The position numbers and the translations under genes are program-made. Below, one piece after another: positions 1 through 4,666 of a stretch of DNA of 5,712 nt; position 1 is the stretch's first letter, and every line of letters starts with the position of its first letter. This DNA comes from Bacillus sp. (in: firmicutes) (lineage in GTDB: Bacteria; Bacillota; Bacilli; Bacillales; Cytobacillaceae), in assembly GCA_003457145.1 (NCBI GenBank), contig DMSR01000178.1:1-5712 (forward strand). The letters are read 5' to 3'. The notes below the pieces were generated by a model. The model had not been told where the DNA came from. It made no database searches and saw only the letters and a list, made by a program, of their open reading frames with translations.

Positions 1-1
1 A

Positions 2-181
2 GAACATACTCAGTCTCCGTTTAATAAAAAGCCATTACTGACAAGAATCACAACTGATGGGAGCATGATTTTAACTGAGACAAGTTTTACCCAATGGAAA
101 GATGGAGAGATGACGAAAGAAGAGATTGACTCCGAGAGATTCAAGGAGCTTGCGAGAGAACACTTTGGGGTGAATGGTTAG
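2..181 (+). CDS. Arylamine N-acetyltransferase-like protein, C-terminal end only (partial)
   Basis: This is the last 59 codons of a gene entering from the left edge, read in the frame that ends in TAG at 179-181. The translation contains SPFNKKPLLTRITTDGS, then ILTETSF, and ends LAREHFGVNG. This matches the C-terminal pattern of bacterial arylamine N-acetyltransferases: a segment around 'SPF', a beta strand with a 'dG...LTdts' motif, an acidic stretch and a terminal hydrophobic 'FGI/FGV'. Family members move an acetyl group from acetyl-CoA to arylamines through a Cys-His-Asp triad in the cytosol. That triad lies upstream and is not in this window, so catalytic competence cannot be judged. The assignment rests on remembered family pattern over a short segment. 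The coding frame itself is convincing, and a hairpin follows shortly after the stop. Confidence 0.68.
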   Translation, partial: EHTQSPFNKKPLLTRITTDGSMILTETSFTQWKDGEMTKEEIDSERFKELAREHFGVNG

Positions 182-194
182 ATATAAAAAGGAT

Positions 195-230
195 AAAGGG
201 AGCCTGATCCATGCGGGTTGGGCTCTCTTT
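195..230 (+). terminator. Probable terminator hairpin after the N-acetyltransferase-like gene
   Basis: AAAGGGAGCC (195-204) pairs with GGCTCTCTTT (221-230): 10 bp with one G-U wobble and a 16-nt loop, 13 nt after the TAG. The 3' arm itself ends in CTTT, but no longer T-run follows, so as an intrinsic terminator it is only moderate. On the opposite strand the A-rich bases at 186-190 would supply a short U-run, so it could work both ways. Confidence 0.5.
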
Positions 231-259
231 AAGGTGCTGCAGAAATTGAAGAATCCCTG

Positions 260-291
260 ATGGAAAATACCTAGTTAGGTTCTTTTTCCAT
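260..291. repeat. Intergenic inverted repeat (hairpin) of unknown role
   Basis: ATGGAAAA (260-267) is the perfect complement of TTTTCCAT (284-291). Nested inside, ACCTA (269-273) pairs with TAGGT (276-280), although the 2-nt loop means the innermost pairs probably open. No T-run follows on either strand, so it does not look like a classic terminator. It lies in the gap between the N-acetyltransferase-like gene and the DoxX gene, with other hairpins on both sides. Confidence 0.4.
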
Positions 292-297
292 AAAAGG

Positions 298-339
298 AAA
301 TCCGTTGTCATAATTCGTTCAAATCATTTCAACGGATTT
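298..339. repeat. Intergenic inverted repeat, perfect 10-bp arms
   Basis: AAATCCGTTG (298-307) and CAACGGATTT (330-339) are perfect inverted copies separated by 22 nt. The repeat ends about 26 nt before the predicted -35 element of the DoxX gene. It could be a protein-binding dyad or an RNA hairpin from readthrough. I recognise no known operator in it, and no T-run follows. Confidence 0.45.
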
Positions 340-364
340 GTGAATTGATCTTAAGAATCCACTA

Positions 365-393
365 TTTCCATTGTGAATTTGATATTTTATAAG
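365..393 (+). promoter_or_regulatory. Predicted SigA promoter of the DoxX-family gene
   Basis: TTTCCA (365-370) serves as -35 and TATAAG (388-393) as -10, with a 17-bp spacer. The -10 matches 5 of 6 consensus bases and the -35 matches 4 of 6. The expected start is near 400, giving a leader of about 33 nt. This is a pattern call only. Confidence 0.45.
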
Positions 394-432
394 TGTAGTA
401 ATAATAAATTAAATCACTGGAGAGTGGATGGC

Positions 433-948
433 ATGGTTGCAAAATGGTTAAGGGAAAATAGTATCGCTGCTGGCCTTTTGACTGTAATACGGATATGGCT
501 TGGTTATAGCTGGATGACTGCAGGCTGGGGAAAATTGACTGGTGAAGGTTTCGATGCCTCTGGATATTTAAAGAATGCGGTTGCCAATCCTGTTAAAGGT
601 CCTGATGGAAACGCAGTTTATGGCTGGTATGTATCATTCCTTGAAAACTTTGCTTTGCCAAACATTGAGCTCTTCAACTTCATCGTCCCACTTGGCGAAT
701 TCCTGATTGGTCTTGGATTGATTCTTGGAACACTGACAACAGCAGCAATTTTCTTCGGCCTAGTGATGAATTTCTCTTTCTTCCTGGCTGGAACAGTCTC
801 TCATAACCCAACGGATATCTTCTTTGGCTTCATCATCTTGTTCGCCGGCTACAATGCAGGAAGATACGGTCTGGATCGCTGGGTTGTTCCCTTCATCCGC
901 CGGACTGTATTCAAAAAAACACCTGAGGATGCACATAAAGCTGCTTAA
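433..948 (+). CDS. DoxX-family integral membrane protein
   Basis: A 171-residue membrane protein of the DoxX family. Hydrophobic segments lie at about residues 10-31, 80-100, 103-123 and 128-145, the usual four-helix layout. The first helix ends in WMTAGWGKLTG, typical of Bacillales DoxX proteins, and the conserved-looking blocks FDASGYL and GWYVSFL follow. A basic tail (RRTVFKK) fits the positive-inside rule. The family has been linked to quinone- or thiol-related redox functions, but the role of this paralog is unknown and nothing nearby points to a substrate. I chose ATG 433 because GGAGAG at 419-424 sits 8 nt upstream. The in-frame GTG at 373 would add 20 polar residues and lies upstream of the predicted transcription start. 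It has its own promoter and terminator, so it is probably transcribed alone. Family confidence is high, function confidence low. Confidence 0.88.
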   Translation: MVAKWLRENSIAAGLLTVIRIWLGYSWMTAGWGKLTGEGFDASGYLKNAVANPVKGPDGNAVYGWYVSFLENFALPNIELFNFIVPLGEFLIGLGLILGTLTTAAIFFGLVMNFSFFLAGTVSHNPTDIFFGFIILFAGYNAGRYGLDRWVVPFIRRTVFKKTPEDAHKAA

Positions 949-989
949 TGCGTGTTAAATTCCCCCGAATTTAATATAGATATTGTAAA

Positions 990-1021
990 GGCTGTCGGGA
1001 TGATCCTGGCAGCCATTTTTT
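990..1021 (+). terminator. Intrinsic terminator of the DoxX-family gene
   Basis: GGCTGTCGGG (990-999) pairs with CCTGGCAGCC (1005-1014) over 10 bp, including two G-U wobbles, around the 5-nt loop ATGAT. After one A, six T follow (1016-1021). It begins 41 nt after the stop codon and is a textbook rho-independent terminator. Confidence 0.9.
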
Positions 1022-1075
1022 ATGCACTGAAGTTCATTTGGAGATTCATTGTTATGTTTTTTTCTTAAAGCCAGG

Positions 1076-1105
1076 CACCGATAGCTATCTTTATTTCATA
1101 AATTA
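1076..1105 (+). promoter_or_regulatory. Predicted SigK (late mother-cell) promoter of the coat gene
   Basis: CACC at 1076-1079 fits the SigK -35 pattern (mACm) and CATAAATTA at 1097-1105 fits the -10 pattern (CATAnnnTA) at every specified position, with a 17-bp spacer. The expected start is near 1112, about 23 nt before the ATG at 1135. SigK drives late mother-cell genes, including many coat genes, so promoter and gene product agree. No comparably good SigA promoter is visible in this gap. Confidence 0.6.
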
Positions 1106-1134
1106 AGGGTGACAAATCGAAAAGGAGCATGAGG

Positions 1135-1620
1135 ATGACAACAAATAATCCACAGACGCTTGCCTGGCATGAAACATTGGAAATACACGAGCTGGTTGCT
1201 TTTCAGGCAATTGGTTTAATGAAGTTAAAGAAGGGATTAAAGGATATTCAGGATCCTGAGCTTAGAAAGATTTACACCAAGGCAATCCAGGGTTTGGATA
1301 TGAATCTCAGAGAGCTGCTGAAATTTTATCCTTACGCCCCGCAAGCCCAGCAAACAAGCGATTATCGGTCAACGGACAGCTTTTTGGCAGGTGACTTATT
1401 GGCATTTGCCAAAACAGCCGTCAGGAATTATGCAATTGCAATCACCGAAACCGCAACACCCGCTGTAAGGAAAGTAATGAAGAAACAGCTGAACCAGGCG
1501 ATTGATATGCATGAACAGATTTTTTCCTATATGTATAAAAAAGGATTGTATCCTTCATACAATCTTAGTGAAATTCTTAAAAATGATATGATGTTAGCCA
1601 AGCGGGCTATGTCTATGTAG
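1135..1620 (+). CDS. CotF-family spore coat protein
   Basis: A 161-residue, mostly helical, soluble protein of the Coat_F (CotF-like) family found in endospore formers. Recognisable blocks are [16 protein letters not shown] (residues 9-24) followed by IGLMKLKK, then [17 protein letters not shown] (84-100), [12 protein letters not shown] (102-113) and a C-terminal [11 protein letters not shown] (133-143). The helical bundle is ferritin-like in character, but I see no complete metal-binding set and do not propose an enzyme activity. Family members are structural coat or spore-associated proteins made during sporulation. I chose ATG 1135 because AAAGGAG (1121-1127) is 7 nt upstream. The in-frame ATG at 1129 is only 1 nt from that site and too close to be used well. 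The gene stands alone between a SigK-type promoter and a strong terminator. Bacilli often carry several paralogs, so I give no symbol. Confidence 0.9.
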   Translation: MTTNNPQTLAWHETLEIHELVAFQAIGLMKLKKGLKDIQDPELRKIYTKAIQGLDMNLRELLKFYPYAPQAQQTSDYRSTDSFLAGDLLAFAKTAVRNYAIAITETATPAVRKVMKKQLNQAIDMHEQIFSYMYKKGLYPSYNLSEILKNDMMLAKRAMSM

Positions 1621-1651
1621 TGCTTCGTGGATAAAGGCAGAAAATATTTAA

Positions 1652-1703
1652 GGGGAAGACTTTTTCAATTTTGACAGGAAAAGGGTCTTCTCTCTTTTTA
1701 TTT
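1652..1703 (+). terminator. Intrinsic terminator of the coat gene
   Basis: GGGGAAGAC (1652-1660) pairs with GTCTTCTCT (1685-1693), including G-U wobbles in the outer part. T-G and T-A pairs extend it inward (1661-1665 with 1680-1684). CTTTTTATTT (1694-1703) follows. It lies 31 nt after the stop codon and closes the single-gene unit. Confidence 0.82.
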
Positions 1704-1900
1704 ATGAGCTTGTCACCATGGATTTTTGTCATTCTTATCGAAAAAGACTTTTGTAGATTGATAGTTGAGTGTGTGATCAGGTCTGCCTCGATGAAGGTGA
1801 TTCCTGAAAAAACAGAGTAGGAGATATGACTATCCCCATGCGTCATATTTGCCTTTTTGGCATTGGCGATGGGAGAGTAGACAAGCTAAACTCCCGTTCC
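1704..1900. other. Gene-free stretch upstream of scrR
   Basis: Together with the coat-gene terminator and the scrR promoter, this lies in a gap of about 350 bp (1621-1968) with no convincing gene. It contains short dyads: AGATATGAC/GTCATATTT (1822-1830 with 1842-1850, one G-U pair, 11-nt loop), TGCC/GGCA around T5 (1850-1862) and GGGAG/CTCCC (1871-1875 with 1891-1895). None is a strong terminator. Short open frames here lack good ribosome sites. I see no tRNA or recognisable riboswitch. Confidence 0.4.
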
Positions 1901-1941
1901 TTTTAACATCCGTGGCGATATTATATAATGAATGCATTATA
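1901..1941 (+). promoter_or_regulatory. Predicted scrR promoter with a dyad over the -10 region
   Basis: A perfect -10 TATAAT lies at 1924-1929. The best -35 at 17-bp spacing is the weak TTTTAA (1901-1906). The expected start is near 1936, giving a leader of about 33 nt. The -10 is inside a perfect dyad: TATAATG (1924-1930), a 4-nt spacer, CATTATA (1935-1941). The scrAB operator sequence does not occur here, so repression of scrR by itself through that motif is not indicated. Confidence 0.5.
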
Positions 1942-1968
1942 GCAATGGAGAAATCAGGTGAAAAACCC

Positions 1969-2958
1969 ATGAATACAACGATTAATGATATTGCAGGGCT
2001 TGCGGGAGTAGCAAAAAGTACGGTTTCGAGGTATTTGAATGGCGGCAACGTCAGTGAAAAAACGAAGGCAAAGATCCGCAAGGTGATCGAGGAAACGAAT
2101 TATGAGCCAAACTCGTTTGCACAAAGCCTGAAGGCTAAAAAGACAAATTTCATCGGAGTCATTGCTCCGACTTTGGATTCTTTTGTTACTTCTACGGTGC
2201 TGATGGCGATTGATGAGGAGCTGAGAAAACGCGATTATACAACGCTGATTATCAGTACAAGCAAACATGTTGACCGCGAAATCGAAAGCTTGGTCAGCTT
2301 GTCACGGCAAAAGGTGGATGGCATCATCCTTATTGCTACCGGGGTCACTGAAAAGCATATTGAAACAATCAATGCGATTCAGATTCCTGTGTTGATTGTT
2401 GCCCAGGAGGTCGAGCAATCGAACTGTATCATCAATGATGACTATAATGCAGGCTATGAAATGGGAAGATACATAGCCGGGAAAGGGCATCAATCCGTAG
2501 CCTATTTAGGGGTAACCGAGAGCGATATTGCCGTTGGGCAGAGGCGGAAGCAAGGAATCGTGGACGGGTTGGCGAAGGCCGGCGCTACTCAGGTGAAAAC
2601 CTTCCTGACAGCGTTCGATTTTCAGGATGCCGCAAGAGTGACGAAAGAAATCCTTGAAGACTTCACGCCAACTGCAATCATCTGTGCAACAGACAATATA
2701 GCCTTCGGCGCGCTGAAAATGATTTTACGGCTGGGGAAAAAGGTTCCAGGAGAGATCTCCCTGACCGGATTCGGCGGATATAATATTTCTGAAGTCATTC
2801 ACCCGAGCCTTACGACGATCCGATTCACCAATGAAGCAACTGGCGAAATGGCTGCTAATACCATCATTAAAATGACCAATGGGGAAGAAGTCCCCCAATT
2901 GCAGGTCTCTGGGTTCGATTTTATCGAAGGGGAAAGTGTCAAAGCAATAAAAAGCTGA
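1969..2958 (+). CDS. scrR: LacI-family sucrose operon repressor ScrR
   Basis: A 329-residue transcription factor of full LacI/GalR-family length. The helix-turn-helix is at residues 4-24 (TINDIAGLAGVAKSTVSRYLN), the hinge helix is around 48-57 (NSFAQSLKAK), and a periplasmic-binding-protein-like sensor domain runs from about 60 to 320. It includes REIESLVSLSRQKVDGIILIA (103-123) and TDNIAFGAL (241-249). The sensor region most resembles ScrR sucrose repressors of Firmicutes as I remember them, and the sucrose PTS and GH32 genes directly downstream support this. The probable inducer is sucrose-6-phosphate or a product sugar such as fructose, which is inference. I chose ATG 1969 because AGGTGA (1956-1961) sits 7 nt upstream, the HTH starts where expected, and upstream in-frame starts lack a ribosome site. 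It should bind the two palindromes ahead of scrA. The stop codon forms the first three bases of a cre-like site. Confidence 0.88.
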   Translation: MNTTINDIAGLAGVAKSTVSRYLNGGNVSEKTKAKIRKVIEETNYEPNSFAQSLKAKKTNFIGVIAPTLDSFVTSTVLMAIDEELRKRDYTTLIISTSKHVDREIESLVSLSRQKVDGIILIATGVTEKHIETINAIQIPVLIVAQEVEQSNCIINDDYNAGYEMGRYIAGKGHQSVAYLGVTESDIAVGQRRKQGIVDGLAKAGATQVKTFLTAFDFQDAARVTKEILEDFTPTAIICATDNIAFGALKMILRLGKKVPGEISLTGFGGYNISEVIHPSLTTIRFTNEATGEMAANTIIKMTNGEEVPQLQVSGFDFIEGESVKAIKS

Positions 2959-2969
2959 CAGCGTTTTCA
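2956..2969 (+). promoter_or_regulatory. Predicted CcpA-binding cre site overlapping the scrR stop codon
   Basis: TGACAGCGTTTTCA differs by one base from the strong cre core TGAAAGCGTTTTCA. Its first three bases are the scrR TGA. Its centre is about 50 bp upstream of the predicted scrA start and 8 bp separate it from the -35. CcpA with HPr-Ser46-P normally links such sugar genes to the glucose supply. At this position either repression or, less usually, activation is possible. Confidence 0.6.
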
Positions 2970-2977
2970 AAAAAGTG

Positions 2978-3006
2978 TTGCGTTAAGTGATTGGCTGTAT
3001 TAAAAT
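2978..3006 (+). promoter_or_regulatory. Predicted SigA promoter of scrAB
   Basis: TTGCGT (2978-2983) is the -35 and TAAAAT (3001-3006) the -10, with a 17-bp spacer. The -10 matches 5 of 6 consensus bases and the -35 matches 3 of 6. The start is expected near 3013, so operator 1 begins at about +2 and the leader is about 100 nt long. Confidence 0.65.
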
Positions 3007-3014
3007 GATTTTGT

Positions 3015-3026
3015 GGAACCGGTTCC
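3015..3026. promoter_or_regulatory. ScrR operator 1
   Basis: GGAACCGGTTCC is a perfect 12-bp palindrome with the central CpG typical of LacI-family operators. It lies at the predicted transcription start, where a bound repressor would block open-complex formation or promoter escape. An identical copy is 63 bp downstream. Assignment to ScrR is by position next to the only local LacI-family gene. Confidence 0.82.
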
Positions 3027-3067
3027 CGTCGAACGGAAAACAAAGGCGGGAGCCAGCAAATTTTTTT
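3021..3067 (+). promoter_or_regulatory. Possible attenuator hairpin in the scrA leader
   Basis: GGTTCCCGTC (3021-3030) pairs with GGCGGGAGCC (3045-3054) over 10 bp with two G-U wobbles and a 14-nt loop. Seven T (3061-3067) follow, but AGCAAA lies between the stem and the T-run, which weakens it as a terminator. The 5' arm reuses half of operator 1. By eye I find no match to the RAT sequence bound by SacT/SacY/LicT antiterminators. Confidence 0.35.
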
Positions 3068-3077
3068 ATACTTAATT

Positions 3078-3089
3078 GGAACCGGTTCC
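3078..3089. promoter_or_regulatory. ScrR operator 2
   Basis: A second perfect GGAACCGGTTCC, identical to operator 1, lies about 65 bp downstream of the predicted start and 26 bp before the scrA ATG. The 63-bp spacing equals six turns of B-DNA, which puts both sites on the same face. It could act as a roadblock to elongation or as the second anchor of a repression loop. Confidence 0.82.
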
Positions 3090-3115
3090 TACAAGGCAAA
3101 GGGAGGATACAAAAA

Positions 3116-4552
3116 ATGGCTGATAAAAATATAAAGTCCAAATATTCGCCAACTGTCAAAGAGTTACTGACATTAATAGGCGGCAAAGAAAATATTCAAG
3201 GCGCAGCTCATTGTGCGACAAGGCTGCGGATCGTGCTTAATGATAATTCACTGGCTGACACAAAAGCCATAGGAGAACTCGATTATGTAAAAGGTTCATT
3301 TGTTGCCGGCGACCAGCTGCAAATCATTTTTGGAGCTGGTACGGTCAATGACGTTTATGCTGTGTTTGTTGAGGAAGCGGGAATTCAAGGGATGTCGCTT
3401 GGGGATGTAAAACAGCAATCGGCCCAGAAGCAAAATGCCTTCCAAAGAGGAATCAAGGCGCTTTCAGATGTATTCGTCGAAATCATTCCAGGCCTTTTGG
3501 CTGCAGCGTTACTGATGGGTGTTACCGGGCTGTTGAGCCAGCAGGGAATTTTCGGTCCGGAATCAATTGTAGAAATGTATCCTGGTATTGAAGGCTTCAA
3601 CCGTTTTATATCAATCATGTCCACCGGTATCTTCACGATTTTGCCTTTGCTGGTTGTCTATTCGGCAACAAAGCGATTCGGAGGGAATCCAGTACTTGGT
3701 CTGGTGCTAGGTGCAATCATGCTTCATCCGGATCTTGCAAACGCATATCTAGTAGGGAATGGGACAGTCGATCCGGAAGTCATCAGCGTATTTGGCTTAA
3801 GGGTGTCGCTTGTCGCCTTCCAGGGCGGAATCATCATTGCGTTAATGATGGGCCTTGTCGTAGCGAAGCTGGACCGGTATTTCAGCCGGAAGGTACCTGA
3901 TATTATCAAGCTTTTCCTGGCACCGTTTTTGACGATTTTGGTTTCAGGCTTCCTATTGTTTACCGTAGTTGGCCCATTTGGCCGTCTGCTTGCAGATGGA
4001 ATCACGGCAGGACTGATGTGGTCAGTCGATAACCTTGGCATTGTCGGTTTCATGCTTTTTGCCGGTATCCAGCAGGTTGTTGTAATCACAGGTCTCCATC
4101 ACGTAATCGGCGCTGTCGAGGCCCAATTGATTGCCGATACAGGTTCTAATTTCATCATGCCGCTAATGTCGGTTGCCTTGATGGGACAGGGCGGAGCCGT
4201 TCTTGGCTACACCCTTGCGATGTGGAAAAATAAGAAAGCCCGCCAGATCGGGGTTTCTGCCTTCGGTTCAACCTTATTCGGGATTTCTGAACCGGCACTG
4301 TTTGGTGTCAACGTGAAATATAAGTTCCCTCTTATTATGGGAATGATTGGCGGAGCCAGTGGCGGAGCCTATGTATACCTGACTGGAATCAATGCACTTG
4401 GATTTGGGGCAACAGCCGTTCCAGGATTTGCGATTGTTGCAGCACAAGGGTCAGGGCATCTCCATTATGTCATTGCGAATGCTCTGGCACTTGCGATCGG
4501 TGCTGTTTTAACAGCCGCTTATTTAAAAGTGAAAAAACCAATCATGGATTAA
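3116..4552 (+). CDS. scrA: Sucrose-specific PTS permease, EIIBC components
   Basis: A 478-residue fused PTS transporter of the glucose/sucrose superfamily. The cytoplasmic EIIB domain covers about residues 10-90, with the phosphorylated Cys33 in AAHCATRLRIV and a conserved YVKGSFVAGDQLQIIFG stretch (57-73). After a linker, the membrane EIIC domain spans about 112-470 with roughly ten hydrophobic segments, FGGNPVLGLVLGAIMLHPDL (188-207), TGLHH (325-329) and the GISEPALFGVN signature (389-399). No EIIA domain follows, so phosphate must come from an EIIA made elsewhere, as for B. subtilis SacP. It imports sucrose and releases sucrose-6-phosphate inside the cell. Sucrose rather than trehalose or a beta-glucoside is inferred mainly from the GH32 hydrolase downstream and the ScrR-type repressor upstream. 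I chose ATG 3116 because AAAGGGAGG (3098-3106) is 9 nt upstream. A longer in-frame start would read through the operators. Confidence 0.93.
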   Translation: MADKNIKSKYSPTVKELLTLIGGKENIQGAAHCATRLRIVLNDNSLADTKAIGELDYVKGSFVAGDQLQIIFGAGTVNDVYAVFVEEAGIQGMSLGDVKQQSAQKQNAFQRGIKALSDVFVEIIPGLLAAALLMGVTGLLSQQGIFGPESIVEMYPGIEGFNRFISIMSTGIFTILPLLVVYSATKRFGGNPVLGLVLGAIMLHPDLANAYLVGNGTVDPEVISVFGLRVSLVAFQGGIIIALMMGLVVAKLDRYFSRKVPDIIKLFLAPFLTILVSGFLLFTVVGPFGRLLADGITAGLMWSVDNLGIVGFMLFAGIQQVVVITGLHHVIGAVEAQLIADTGSNFIMPLMSVALMGQGGAVLGYTLAMWKNKKARQIGVSAFGSTLFGISEPALFGVNVKYKFPLIMGMIGGASGGAYVYLTGINALGFGATAVPGFAIVAAQGSGHLHYVIANALALAIGAVLTAAYLKVKKPIMD

Positions 4553-4559
4553 ATAGTAT

Positions 4560-4591
4560 AATCGGGCCATTTCAGTGAGTTAATCCCGATT
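4560..4591 (+). other. Weak intercistronic hairpin between scrA and scrB
   Basis: AATCGGG (4560-4566) pairs with CCCGATT (4585-4591) over 7 bp with an 18-nt loop, followed by TCTTC. It starts 7 nt after the scrA stop. The interrupted T-run makes it at most a leaky terminator or a barrier to 3' decay, which could lower scrB relative to scrA. Confidence 0.4.
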
Positions 4592-4616
4592 TCTTCAAAA
4601 ATCCACCAGGCACTAT

Positions 4617-4638
4617 TGAGAGGAAGCAATTCCTCTCA
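4617..4638 (+). promoter_or_regulatory. Perfect GCAA-tetraloop hairpin just upstream of the scrB ribosome site
   Basis: TGAGAGGAA (4617-4625) and TTCCTCTCA (4630-4638) form a perfect 9-bp stem closed by GCAA, a GNRA tetraloop. No T-run follows, so it is not a terminator. Its 3' arm includes TCCTCTC (4631-4637), which is also the exact complement of GAGAGGA (4654-4660) in the scrB Shine-Dalgarno region. The hairpin could therefore keep that ribosome site free, or protect a processed mRNA 5' end. Confidence 0.55.
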
Positions 4639-4666
4639 TTGCCACTTCACCAGGAGAGGACGAATT

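Noticed and set aside
1671..1676. Perfect -35 consensus TTGACA
   Set aside because: It lies in the loop of the coat-gene terminator, and the sequence 17 bp downstream (CTTTTT) is not a -10.
1704..1820. 38-residue plus-strand frame starting just after the coat-gene T-run
   Set aside because: It has no Shine-Dalgarno site, because the bases before the ATG are the terminator T-run, and the peptide shows no recognisable feature.
1613..1846. 77-codon open frame on the minus strand in the gap after the coat gene
   Set aside because: It reads antisense through the coat-gene terminator, has only a modest ribosome site, shows no family resemblance I recognise, and ends inside the coat gene.
1826..1906. 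26-residue plus-strand frame preceded by AGGAG
   Set aside because: The AGGAG is only 2 nt from the ATG, too close for normal initiation, and the peptide has no clear relative. A small leader peptide for scrR cannot be excluded but is not supported.
2949..2967. Possible terminator at the end of scrR (AAAAGCT/AGC-TTTT)
   Set aside because: The stem needs a bulge, has few GC pairs and a 3-nt loop. The bases are better explained by the stop codon plus the cre-like site.
3021..3067. SacT/SacY-type antitermination (RAT) element in the scrA leader
   Set aside because: No match to the RAT sequence is visible and no antiterminator gene is present. A LacI-family repressor with clear operators explains control better.
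2987..3115. Longer scrA start giving a 521-residue protein
   Set aside because: The extension would cross the promoter -10 and both operators, is not EIIB-like, and ATG 3116 has a strong, well-spaced ribosome site.
3724..4089. 121-codon minus-strand frame inside scrA
   Set aside because: It is fully inside the conserved EIIC coding region and is explained by the codon pattern of scrA. It has no promoter or recognisable domain.
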